Source: Izhakiella australiensis (GTDB lineage Bacteria; Pseudomonadota; Gammaproteobacteria; Enterobacterales; Enterobacteriaceae). From it: 64,000 bases of DNA. Location: positions 372,001 to 436,000 of the forward strand of contig NZ_MRUL01000002.1 in the NCBI RefSeq assembly GCF_002006995.1, read 5' to 3'. Positions 17,139 to 25,063 of the stretch are shown here, one piece after another. The notes beneath the pieces are model-generated. The model was not told the DNA's origin. It saw nothing but the letters and a program-made list of their open reading frames with translations, and searched no databases. How positions within the stretch are numbered: the first letter of the stretch is position 1; each line of letters begins with the position of its first letter. The position numbers and the translations under genes are program-made.

Positions 17139-17528
17139 TTCATCAGAATCCTGTCATCAAAATTAGTCTGAAAGCTACCCGCGTATTGACTGCTGTCAGC
17201 ATCGCGCGCCTGCTGATGCCTGATTAATTTACTTGCCGGTCATCGCGATAGCGTCCGTCCTGTAAGGGGAGTCTCCCTCCCCTGAGTCGCAGGCATGCCT
17301 GCTCCTGCTGAAGTGAGGGTAGCAGAAGTGCCCCCGCTTGCGGAAGCCATGTTCCCCATCAGATACGAATATTCTTACTATCGTTTCCCTTCGGTTGTGT
17401 TATTTCCCTGATGGCATTCTTTCGTCCTTAATTTGCTTCTGCTCATCTTAGCTATATATAGACATTTCTCTCTGCCTGAGCGGTTACATTATTTCTGCTG
17501 TTTATTTAAACCCTTGAGAGAAACCATC
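17139..17528. other. Intergenic region between SMR gene and chitinase, with GC-rich palindromes
   Basis: Besides the two divergent promoters this region holds a cluster of GC-rich inverted repeats at 17256-17350. These include AGGGGAG...CTCCCCT, the 14-base palindrome GCAGGCATGCCTGC, and CTGCT...AGCAG. No poly-T follows, so they are not simple terminators. Some SMR genes have guanidine riboswitches, but I do not find the characteristic motifs of the known classes. Significance is unknown. Confidence 0.45.
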
Positions 17529-19349
17529 TTGAAAAAATTATCTTTAGCTTTACTTATAGGCTCCTCCCTTTTTGCACAGTCGGCAATGTCGGCAGAGCAT
17601 AACCGCACGCTGAGTTATTTAACCTCATGGGGATTAACCTCAGACGCGGCCGCTCAGCTGAATAACGCCAAAGTAGATACCTATCTGCTCTCCTTCGGCG
17701 GCTGGGATGCCGAGGGCAAAATCTCTTCATCTGACAAGCTGCTGGACATTCCTGAATATAATGCCTGGTATCTGGATACGCCCTACCTGACCTGGACCCA
17801 GGCCAAGCTGGCGCATCCTGAGAAAAAAATGCTGGTTGCCTTTGGCGGTGAAACGTACGAAGCGATGTGGTCACATCTGGCCAATGATACTAACCGTGAA
17901 AAAATTGCCCAGGGTCTGGTTCGCCTGCTGAAAACCGGCTTCCCGGTGTATAAAAAAAATCTCAAACCGGAAGAGATGGTTGGTGAATGTTTATCCCACA
18001 GCTGGGATGGCAAAGTCTGTGACATGAGCCACTTTCAAAAAGCCGGCACCGTTTATCTTGACGGGATCGATTTTGACTTCGAAAAAGCCGCTCGCTTAAC
18101 GCCGCAAGAGAACGATAATCTGCTTAAGCTGGCGCAGCGTGTTCGTCAGCTACTTGGACCTGACAGCAAGAAATTGCTCAGCCTGACCACCTACCACGTC
18201 GGCGCCGATCCGGAAGCCTGTATCAATGCCAGCGTGACGCAGGACTGCTCATTCATCGAAGATAAGCGTTCTTCTCACCACGGCGAAGTGCTGCCGCTGC
18301 TGACCGGGGGCAAAGATGTCTTCGACTTTTTCAACGTCATGACCTATGACGCCGGCCCTAACTTCCAGTACAAAATTGCGATGGCAAACTACGCCAGAGC
18401 GGTTGGCAACCCGGCAAAAATCCTGTTAGGCAACACCATTAACAGTCAGTGGGGCCCCGATGGCCGCTACGTTGAATCCCGTGAGAAAAATATCGAACGC
18501 GCCGCGTGGCAAGCAGCTAATCACTACGGCGGCTTCTTTGTCTGGACGCTGGGTTCAAATAACCAGCAGCTCAGCTTTGGCGATCAGGTTGATTACATCA
18601 ATCAGATGCATCAGGCTGCACAGAATGCTCAGGGCGATATTGATAACCAGCGGCCAACGGCCATTGTGAAATATCCTGACGAGATAACCGGCGCGACGCA
18701 CGTGGTGCTGGACGGTTCTGCCTCAACTGATCCTGAAAATGCCAACTTGCAGTTTAGCTGGGAGCAAATCTCGGGTCCGCACGTCGTCCTGCATAACAAA
18801 AATCAGCCGCAGGCAAGCTTTGATGTCGGCGCCACGCAGAAGGATGTGCTGTTGGGCTTCAAGCTGACCGTGAATGACGGCGAGCAGGACTCGGTGCCGG
18901 TGACCTTTACCATTAAGCACAAAGCTGAAGTCAATAACGGCGGCGATAACGAGACCCCCGACAACGGTAATCCGGATAACGGCAACCCGGACAATGGCAA
19001 TCCCGATAACGGCAACCCGGACAACGGCAATCCCGACAATGGTAACCCAGACAACGGCAACCCGGATAACGGCGCCCACGACGCCTGGCAGAGCAGTAAA
19101 ACCTATTTCGGCGGCGAAGTGGTGAGCTGGAAAGGCAAGCAGTATAAAGCCAAATGGTGGACGCAGAACAATGAGCCCGGCGCCAGCGATGTTTGGCAAA
19201 GTATGAGCCAGGAGATTGGCGGCGAGTGGAATGCCGGCAACGTCTACCACGGCGGCGATGAAGTGAAATATCAGGGTAAGAATTGGGTGGCAAAATGGTG
19301 GACTAAGGGCGACAAACCAGGCCACAGCGACGTCTGGCAGGCACGCTAA
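17529..19349 (+). CDS. Secreted GH18 chitinase with PKD-like domain and two chitin-binding CBM5/12 modules
   Basis: I choose the TTG at 17529 as start: GAGAG precedes it and it opens a clean signal peptide (KKLSLALLIGSSLFAQSAMSA|EHN). The upstream in-frame codons to 17433 look non-coding. The 606-residue protein has a GH18 catalytic domain (about 25-375) with YLDGIDFDFE, the DxxDxDxE motif whose Glu is the catalytic acid. A PKD-like domain (about 385-480) follows. Then come a PDNGN linker of about eight units and two CBM5/12 chitin-binding modules (SSKTYFGGEVVSWKGKQYKA and NAGNVYHGGDEVKYQGKNWV). It cleaves chitin outside the cell and is a plausible T2SS substrate. A terminator follows. Confidence 0.9.
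   Translation: MKKLSLALLIGSSLFAQSAMSAEHNRTLSYLTSWGLTSDAAAQLNNAKVDTYLLSFGGWDAEGKISSSDKLLDIPEYNAWYLDTPYLTWTQAKLAHPEKKMLVAFGGETYEAMWSHLANDTNREKIAQGLVRLLKTGFPVYKKNLKPEEMVGECLSHSWDGKVCDMSHFQKAGTVYLDGIDFDFEKAARLTPQENDNLLKLAQRVRQLLGPDSKKLLSLTTYHVGADPEACINASVTQDCSFIEDKRSSHHGEVLPLLTGGKDVFDFFNVMTYDAGPNFQYKIAMANYARAVGNPAKILLGNTINSQWGPDGRYVESREKNIERAAWQAANHYGGFFVWTLGSNNQQLSFGDQVDYINQMHQAAQNAQGDIDNQRPTAIVKYPDEITGATHVVLDGSASTDPENANLQFSWEQISGPHVVLHNKNQPQASFDVGATQKDVLLGFKLTVNDGEQDSVPVTFTIKHKAEVNNGGDNETPDNGNPDNGNPDNGNPDNGNPDNGNPDNGNPDNGNPDNGAHDAWQSSKTYFGGEVVSWKGKQYKAKWWTQNNEPGASDVWQSMSQEIGGEWNAGNVYHGGDEVKYQGKNWVAKWWTKGDKPGHSDVWQAR
18955..19074 (+). repeat. 15-bp tandem repeat encoding the PDNGN linker
   Basis: About eight imperfect 15-base units encode Pro-Asp-Asn-Gly-Asn repeats between the PKD-like domain and the chitin-binding modules. 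Unit number is likely to vary by slippage. Confidence 0.9.
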
Positions 19350-19409
19350 GGCGACAGATATCTTTGCTGATAAAGCACATTCAATAATATTTATCGCGTA
19401 GAAAATGAT

Positions 19410-19445
19410 AAGCCCCTATCAGAATATTGAAAGGGGCTTTTTTAT
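19410..19445 (+). terminator. Rho-independent terminator of the chitinase gene
   Basis: The stem AAGCCCCT/AGGGGCTT is followed by a T run, about 60 bases after the stop codon. Confidence 0.85.
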
Positions 19446-19601
19446 TGATGGCATCGCTTGCAACGCCGATCATCCACGTTACCTTAGGTAAAAATTAATG
19501 AATTTTATTACAAAACAGCACCGTTTGACTTATATTCACCCTGCAAACAAGGTTCATGGCATCACCGGGAATGTTACTCGCCATAAACAAAAGGAACTGT
19601 A

Positions 19602-19793
19602 ATGGAAAGGTCTATTCTCACCCGATTGCTATCGGCGTCGGCTTTCAGCGCCTTGCCCGCAAGAATTGCCTCTGCAACCTGGCTCGCGGGTGAAGAAACA
19701 CCTCATCGGCATGAACGGCTTACTTTTTCCACCCTCAGCGCGAGTTACAACGTTATTTCCACTACCCGGACAGGCGTTGAAGCAAGACCTTAA
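19602..19793 (+). CDS. Possible 63-residue leader peptide upstream of potA
   Basis: An ATG preceded by AAAGGAAC at good spacing opens 63 codons ending 70 bases before potA. The product begins MERSILTRLLSASAFSALPARIASATW, which is hydrophobic and signal-like, but the rest is not recognisable. A hairpin followed by T-rich sequence lies between it and potA, so a translated leader controlling the operon is conceivable. It could equally be a chance frame. Confidence 0.3.
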   Translation: MERSILTRLLSASAFSALPARIASATWLAGEETPHRHERLTFSTLSASYNVISTTRTGVEARP

Positions 19794-19814
19794 GATTATA
19801 TAAACCGCTGAAGG

Positions 19815-19847
19815 ACTCGCGGCAGCAAAAGCGAGTTCCTCATTTTT
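19815..19847 (+). promoter_or_regulatory. Hairpin with T-rich tail in the potA leader
   Basis: ACTCGC (19815-19820) pairs with GCGAGT (19831-19836), and the sequence continues CATTTTT just before the potA ribosome binding site (AGGAGGA). It may act as an attenuator-like element; the stem is short, so this is tentative. Confidence 0.35.
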
Positions 19848-19863
19848 CCCAGGAGGAAGAATA

Positions 19864-20985
19864 ATGGCGCCAGTAGAAAGCCAGCAGGCATTGGTAACGC
19901 TTTGCGATATCAGCAAATCCTTTGATGGTAAAGCCGTCATCTCGCATTTCAATCTCACCATTAATCACGGTGAGTTTATTACCCTTCTCGGCCCGTCCGG
20001 CTGCGGTAAAACCACCATTCTGCGGTTGATTGCCGGCCTCGAAGAGGCCGATAGCGGCACTATCCTCCTGGATAATGAGGATATTACGCACAAGCCCGCT
20101 GAGCATCGCCATGTCAATACGGTTTTTCAGAGCTATGCGCTATTTCCGCATATGACGGTATTCGACAACGTCGCCTTTGGTTTACGCATGCAAAACACGC
20201 CCAATGCAGAAATAAATCAACGCGTAAATCAGGCGCTGGCGATGGTACAGCTGGATAGCTTCGCCGATCGCCGCCCGCATCAGCTCTCCGGCGGCCAGCA
20301 ACAGCGCGTAGCGATTGCCCGCGCAGTGGTGAACCGACCGAAAGTATTATTACTCGATGAATCGCTGTCCGCGCTGGACTACAAGCTGCGCAGGCAGATG
20401 CAAAACGAACTTAAAGCGCTACAGCGCAAACTGGGTATCACGTTTATTTTCGTCACCCACGACCAGGAAGAGGCGCTGACCATGTCCGACCGCATCGTCG
20501 TGCTGCGCGATGGCGAGATTGAACAGGACGGTACGCCGCGCGAAATTTACGAAGAGCCGAAAAATCTGTTTGTGGCGCGTTTTATCGGCGAAATCAACGT
20601 GTTTGACGCCGAAGTGGTAACGCCGCTGGATAACCAGCGCGCCCGCGCCCGCGTCGAAGGCTTCCTGTGCGATATTCAGGCCCCCTTCCCGCTCAGCGCC
20701 GGCCAGAAGCTACACGTGCTGCTGCGTCCGGAAGATTTGCGAGTCGATGAAATCGGCGACGGCGACTCAGCGGCGCCGGCGGGGCTCATTGGCTATGTGC
20801 GCGAGCGCAACTATAAAGGTATGACGCTGGAATCTACCGTCGAGCTTGAAAATGGCAAGCTGATCACCGTAAGTGAATTCTTTAATGAAGACGATCCTGA
20901 CTTTGACCACTCAATTAACCAGAAAATGTCGATTAACTGGGTGGAAAGCTGGGAGGTGGTTCTGCCGGGTGATTCCCATGCGTAA
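19864..20985 (+). CDS. potA: Spermidine/putrescine ABC transporter ATP-binding protein PotA
   Basis: The 373-residue protein is very close to E. coli PotA over its whole length. It has Walker [10 protein letters not shown] (43-51), the Q loop [10 protein letters not shown], signature LSGGQQQR (141-148), Walker B LLLDES and the switch His in [12 protein letters not shown]-terminal TOBE-type regulatory domain ends [10 protein letters not shown]. It powers polyamine import through PotB and PotC. AGGAGGA lies 8 bases before the ATG. The end overlaps potB. The gene opens the operon potABCD, in the same order as E. coli, but the divergent pepT found there is absent here. Confidence 0.97.
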   Translation: MAPVESQQALVTLCDISKSFDGKAVISHFNLTINHGEFITLLGPSGCGKTTILRLIAGLEEADSGTILLDNEDITHKPAEHRHVNTVFQSYALFPHMTVFDNVAFGLRMQNTPNAEINQRVNQALAMVQLDSFADRRPHQLSGGQQQRVAIARAVVNRPKVLLLDESLSALDYKLRRQMQNELKALQRKLGITFIFVTHDQEEALTMSDRIVVLRDGEIEQDGTPREIYEEPKNLFVARFIGEINVFDAEVVTPLDNQRARARVEGFLCDIQAPFPLSAGQKLHVLLRPEDLRVDEIGDGDSAAPAGLIGYVRERNYKGMTLESTVELENGKLITVSEFFNEDDPDFDHSINQKMSINWVESWEVVLPGDSHA

Positions 20986-21829
20986 CCGTTTTCAGAAAGG
21001 CGTTATTGCGCTGATTATCGGCTGGCTGGTGCTATTTGTCTTTCTGCCGAACCTGCTGATTATCGCCACCAGCTTCCTGACGCGCGACGAGCAGCAATTC
21101 GTGAGCCTGAAGCTGACCTTTAACAACTATCTGCGGCTTATCGATCCGCTCTATGCCGATGTGTTGCTGCACTCGCTGAACATGGCGCTGATTGCGACCC
21201 TGTTTTGTTTGCTAATCGGCTATCCGTTCGCCTGGTGCCTGACCAAACTGTCTGCGCGGCTCAGACCGCTTATGCTGTTTTTGCTGATCGTTCCCTTCTG
21301 GACAAACTCACTAATTCGCATCTATGGCCTGAAGCTTTTTCTCGGCGTGCGCGGCTGGCTGAACGATTTTTTGCTGTGGGTTGGCGTGATTGAAAAGCCT
21401 TTTCGCATCATGTTTACCTCCGAGGCGGTCATCCTTGGCCTGGTGTATATTCTGCTGCCGTTTATGGTACTGCCGCTCTATTCAAGTCTGGAAAAGCTCG
21501 ATAAACCCTGCCTGGAAGCCGCGCGCGATTTAGGCGCCAGCAAGCTGCAAACCTTTATTCGCATCATTTTACCGCTGACGATGCCGGGCATCGTCGCCGG
21601 CTGCCTGCTGGTGCTACTGCCGGCGATGGGGCTGTTTTACGTCGCCGATCTGATGGGCGGCGCCAAGAATCTGCTGATCGGTAACGTCATCAAGAGCCAG
21701 TTCCTCAATATCCGCGACTGGCCTTTTGGCGCCGCTACCAGCATCGTTCTGACGCTGGTGATGGGCATCATGCTGCTGTTCTACTGGCGTGCGACGCGCC
21801 TGTTGAATAAAAAGGTGGAGCTGAAATGA
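20978..21829 (+). CDS. potB: Spermidine/putrescine ABC transporter permease PotB
   Basis: The ATG at 20978 overlaps the potA stop (ATGCGTAA) and gives 283 residues closely matching E. coli PotB. The frame extends further upstream inside potA, but that part is not PotB-like. Six hydrophobic segments are present, with the permease EAA loop [21 protein letters not shown] that docks onto PotA. The C-terminus [15 protein letters not shown] matches the family. It forms the membrane channel with PotC. Confidence 0.96.
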   Translation: MRNRFQKGVIALIIGWLVLFVFLPNLLIIATSFLTRDEQQFVSLKLTFNNYLRLIDPLYADVLLHSLNMALIATLFCLLIGYPFAWCLTKLSARLRPLMLFLLIVPFWTNSLIRIYGLKLFLGVRGWLNDFLLWVGVIEKPFRIMFTSEAVILGLVYILLPFMVLPLYSSLEKLDKPCLEAARDLGASKLQTFIRIILPLTMPGIVAGCLLVLLPAMGLFYVADLMGGAKNLLIGNVIKSQFLNIRDWPFGAATSIVLTLVMGIMLLFYWRATRLLNKKVELK

Positions 21830-22599
21830 TTGCACGCATACTACGCGGCAGCTTTATGGCTGTCATCTACGCCTGGCTGTATATCCCGGTGGCGATCCTG
21901 CTGGTAAATTCGTTCAACGCGTCACGCTTCGGCATTAGCTGGCAAGGCTTCAGCACCAACTGGTACAGGCTGCTGATGCAAAACGACAGCTTAATTCAGG
22001 CAGCCCAGCACTCATTAATCATGGGCATACTTTCCGCCAGCTGTACCACGGTGATCGGCTCGCTGACTGCCGTTGCCCTCTATCGTTACCGCTTTCGCGG
22101 CAAACCTTTTGTCGGCGGTATGCTGTTTGTGGTGATGATGTCGCCTGACATTGTGATGGCGATTTCGCTGCTGGTGCTGTTTATGCTGTTGGGCATCTCG
22201 CTGGGCTTCTGGTCGCTGCTGTTCTCCCATATCACCTTCTGTCTGCCTTTTGTCACCATCACCGTGTGGTCACGCCTGAAAGGATTTGACGTTCGCATGC
22301 TGGAGGCAGCCAGAGATCTTGGCGCCAGCGAAATCGTTATTCTGCGCAAAATTATCCTACCGCTGGCGCTGCCCGCCGTTGCGGCGGGATGGCTGCTCAG
22401 CTTTACGCTGTCGATGGATGATGTGGTGGTTTCTTCGTTTGTCACCGGCCCAGGCTTTGAAATCTTACCGCTGAAAATCTATTCCATGGTTAAGGTCGGC
22501 GTGTCGCCGGAGGTTAATGCGCTGGCAACCATATTAATGGCGCTGTCGCTGCTGTTGGTTGCCATCAGTCAGCTGCTGTTACGTGATAAAACCAAATAA
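21826..22599 (+). CDS. potC: Spermidine/putrescine ABC transporter permease PotC
   Basis: The 257-residue protein starts in an ATGA overlap with potB. It has six hydrophobic segments and the EAA loop [41 protein letters not shown] is typical of PotC. It is the second half of the polyamine channel. It ends 12 bases before potD, so the operon continues. Confidence 0.96.
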   Translation: MIARILRGSFMAVIYAWLYIPVAILLVNSFNASRFGISWQGFSTNWYRLLMQNDSLIQAAQHSLIMGILSASCTTVIGSLTAVALYRYRFRGKPFVGGMLFVVMMSPDIVMAISLLVLFMLLGISLGFWSLLFSHITFCLPFVTITVWSRLKGFDVRMLEAARDLGASEIVILRKIILPLALPAVAAGWLLSFTLSMDDVVVSSFVTGPGFEILPLKIYSMVKVGVSPEVNALATILMALSLLLVAISQLLLRDKTK

Positions 22600-22611
22600 G
22601 GAGACGCAGTT

Positions 22612-23655
22612 ATGAAGAAATGGGGTTACCTGCTTACAGCCGGTATGCTGGCGCTCAGCACGCAGAGCGTAAGAGCCGACGGCGGCGATACGCTCTATTT
22701 TTATAACTGGACGGAATACGTGCCGCCGGGCCTGCTGGAGCAGTTCACCAAAGAGACCGGCATCAAGGTGATTTATTCCACCTATGAATCAAATGAAAGC
22801 ATGTACGCCAAGCTTAAAACCTATAAAGACGGGGCCTATGATCTGGTGGTTCCTTCAACCTACTTTGTCGCCAAAATGCGCAAAGAAGGGATGATTCAGA
22901 AAATCGACAAGAGCCAGCTAAGCAATTTTCATAATCTCGATCCGGCGTTGCTGAATAAACCTTTCGATCCGAACAATGATTACTCTATCCCCTATATCTG
23001 GGGAGCGACGGCTATCGGCGTCAACAGCGATGTTATCGATCCCGCGAGCGTGACCAGCTGGGCTGATTTCTGGAAACCAGAATATAAAGAAAGCATCCTG
23101 ATGACCGACGATGCGCGCGAAGTCTTTCAGGTTGCGCTGCGTAAGCTGGGCTATTCCGGCAACACCACCGATCCAAACGAGATCAACGCCGCCGCGCAAG
23201 AGCTGAAAAAGCTGATGCCGAACATACTGGCGTTTAATTCCGATAATCCCGGCAACCCGTTTATGCAGGGCGAAGTGAATATCGGGATGGTGTGGAATGG
23301 CTCTGCTTACGTTGCACGTCAGGCCGGTACGCCTCTGCAGGTCATCTGGCCGAAGGAAGGCGGTATTTTCTGGATGGACAGTCTGGCCATTCCGGCGAAT
23401 GCTAAAAATAAGGAAGGCGCATTAAAGCTGATCAATTTCCTGCTTCGCCCGGAAGTCGCCGCGAAGGTTGCCAAAACGATTGGTTATCCGACGCCGAACC
23501 TCGCGGCCAGAGCGCTGTTGCCAAAAGAGATCAGCGGCGATCAGACGCTCTATCCGCCTGAAGAGGTTATCCAAAAAGGCGAATGGCAAAATGACGTAGG
23601 CTCCGCCAGCACCTTGTACGAAACGCTGTTTGAAAGGCTGAAGGCCGGCCGTTAA
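22612..23655 (+). CDS. potD: Spermidine/putrescine periplasmic binding protein PotD
   Basis: The 347-residue protein has a signal peptide (about 1-22, ending VRA|DGG) and is closely similar to E. coli PotD: LYFYNWTEYVPPGLLEQFTKE, YDLVVPSTYFV, PYIWGATAIGVN, GGIFWMDSLAIPANA and ENGEWQND-like C-terminal sequence. The Trp, Asp and Glu residues that hold polyamines in PotD appear conserved by eye. It captures polyamine in the periplasm and delivers it to PotBC. AAGGAG precedes the ATG. A strong terminator follows. Confidence 0.96.
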   Translation: MKKWGYLLTAGMLALSTQSVRADGGDTLYFYNWTEYVPPGLLEQFTKETGIKVIYSTYESNESMYAKLKTYKDGAYDLVVPSTYFVAKMRKEGMIQKIDKSQLSNFHNLDPALLNKPFDPNNDYSIPYIWGATAIGVNSDVIDPASVTSWADFWKPEYKESILMTDDAREVFQVALRKLGYSGNTTDPNEINAAAQELKKLMPNILAFNSDNPGNPFMQGEVNIGMVWNGSAYVARQAGTPLQVIWPKEGGIFWMDSLAIPANAKNKEGALKLINFLLRPEVAAKVAKTIGYPTPNLAARALLPKEISGDQTLYPPEEVIQKGEWQNDVGSASTLYETLFERLKAGR

Positions 23656-23658
23656 ACA

Positions 23659-23702
23659 TAAAGACCGTCTCCCGTTCTGAACAATGGGAGGCGGTCTTTT
23701 AT
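23659..23702 (+). terminator. Terminator of potABCD
   Basis: A long hairpin (AAGACCGTCTCCC paired with GGGAGGCGGTCTT, one irregular position) is followed by TTTTATTT directly after the potD stop. Confidence 0.88.
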
Positions 23703-23746
23703 TTACGCCGCGCAGCCGGGCGATGAGGATGCCCGGCGGTTAGCGA

Positions 23747-24706
23747 TTATTTAATATCCCAGGCTTGTGCCCATGCCCAACCGGCTCCCGGCTCGTAAAC
23801 CGGACTGGCGCCACACCAGCCGTTAGCGCCATGGGCGCTTTTACACTTGTACAGATTGCCATCACGGCCGTGCACCACTTCCCCACCGTGATATTTATGA
23901 CCCAGTTTCCACTCCGGGTAATCACCTGATGGTGGTTTGTTACCGTCATCATGGTCCGGCGGAGTGACGTTATCATTGCCACCATTGTTCCCGTCGTCCG
24001 GCGGCGTTACGTTGTCATTGCCACCATTGTTACCGTCGTCCGGCGGCGTTACGTTATCTTCATGATCGTTATCGCCCGGATGGTTATGTCCGCCGAAATC
24101 AACGTCAATCACGTTATAAAAAGTCGCGTCGGTATCGCCCACGTCCCAGGTGGCGAGGATTACCTGATAACCTTCACGCGCCGGAACGTTACACTCATGA
24201 GGCTGGCTTTTACCTAAAGCCGGGATCTGATTTTTACCGTCAATCACGCAAAACGGCGTCGTCTCGAATGACGCACGGCTCAGCGGCTTATTCGGATTCC
24301 AGTCCGGCTTAGTGATGTAATAACGCCAGTCTTTGGTGCGATGCGGCGCGGTAAAAGTCCATGCGAAGCTGTACTTACCGGCACTCATGGCATGCTTATG
24401 CCAGCGGCTATCACTCTGCGCGTTCAGCGGGCTCATGGTTGCCAGGCCTGCGCCGGCGATCTCACCATCTTTGGGGGCGTTTACGATGCTTCCGCCGCTG
24501 CTTTCCGTTTTGTAGGCCGGGAATCCATCGCCGCCTTCCACGCTCTGCGGTTCGTACTGCACGGCGCCGCAGTCTTTATTCTGGTTGCCCTGATCGTTAG
24601 TGCAAAGGTAGCCGCGTGAGGCAGGCTCGCTAACATAGCCATGCGCCCAGGCGCCTGATGCGCTCAGCAATGCCGCCAGCGCAAAACACGTTTTTGATAC
24701 TTTCAT
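23747..24706 (-). CDS. Secreted AA10 lytic polysaccharide monooxygenase (CBP21/GbpA-like) with C-terminal chitin-binding module
   Basis: The 319-residue protein has a signal peptide cut before His22 (SASGAWA|HGYVSEPASRG). Mature N-terminal His22 and His122 (TAPHRTKDWRYYITK) would form the copper histidine brace. Family segments include CGAVQYEPQSVEG, SRASFETTPFCV and the axial-Phe region FYNVIDVDF. An Asp/Asn/Gly/Pro linker of 14-residue repeats (about 210-255) leads to a CBM5/12-type module with four Trp and two Cys. AA10 enzymes oxidatively cleave crystalline chitin and act together with GH18 chitinases, two of which are encoded nearby. Secretion by T2SS is known for CBP/GbpA homologues and inferred here. 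Confidence 0.93.
   Translation of the reverse strand: MKVSKTCFALAALLSASGAWAHGYVSEPASRGYLCTNDQGNQNKDCGAVQYEPQSVEGGDGFPAYKTESSGGSIVNAPKDGEIAGAGLATMSPLNAQSDSRWHKHAMSAGKYSFAWTFTAPHRTKDWRYYITKPDWNPNKPLSRASFETTPFCVIDGKNQIPALGKSQPHECNVPAREGYQVILATWDVGDTDATFYNVIDVDFGGHNHPGDNDHEDNVTPPDDGNNGGNDNVTPPDDGNNGGNDNVTPPDHDDGNKPPSGDYPEWKLGHKYHGGEVVHGRDGNLYKCKSAHGANGWCGASPVYEPGAGWAWAQAWDIK
23954..24079 (-). repeat. 42-bp tandem repeats in the LPMO linker
   Basis: GTCCGGCGG recurs at 23954, 23996 and 24038, a period of 42 bases, encoding repeats of DNVTPPDDGNNGGN. It is a flexible linker prone to copy-number change. Confidence 0.85.
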
Positions 24707-25063
24707 AATGCGATATGCCCTTTATAAACAAGAAGTAGTCAGATTTGTTGTCGGGCTTAAGATTAGCGATCGCGCTATGGCGCGACTATCAGGCGGCTCT
24801 TTGTGAAGCTAAGAACCAGGGGAGAGAGGATAAAGAAAATTCTGCGTCGGGGGCGAAGGCTCTGGGTCGGCCTCATCGCCAATATTCGCTGATACGCCGA
24901 AGCGGGAACGCCGCGCCCCGGCATCCGCAGGCTGACGCTTTTGCCGGGCCAATCTGCTCTGTGCAACCCGGTTCGCAGCTGCGCCTGTCAGGCGATAACG
25001 TATTTTTAGTCGATAGGCTTCTGTGCGCAAGTTAAGCCCGGCTTCCCGGGCTTAACTGTTCGC
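24707..25063. other. Intergenic region between the LPMO and second chitinase genes
   Basis: No convincing gene is visible in these 357 bases. Short frames are present on both strands but show no family features or ribosome binding sites. The LPMO promoter should be here, read leftwards, and a strong hairpin lies at the right end. Confidence 0.5.
25031..25056 (-). terminator. Strong hairpin after the second chitinase gene
   Basis: GTTAAGCCCGG (25031-25041) and CCGGGCTTAAC (25046-25056) form an 11-bp perfect stem with a 4-base loop, 8 bases past the stop. No T run follows on the minus strand, so it may be a weak terminator or a transcript-stabilising structure. Confidence 0.6.

Noticed and set aside
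17139-17350. Guanidine riboswitch upstream of the SMR gene
   Set aside because: GC-rich hairpins are present, but I could not find the conserved loop motifs of the known guanidine riboswitch classes, so no class is claimed.
24745-25035. 96-codon plus-strand frame between the LPMO and chitinase genes
   Set aside because: It has no ribosome binding site or recognisable features and lies where the LPMO promoter must be.
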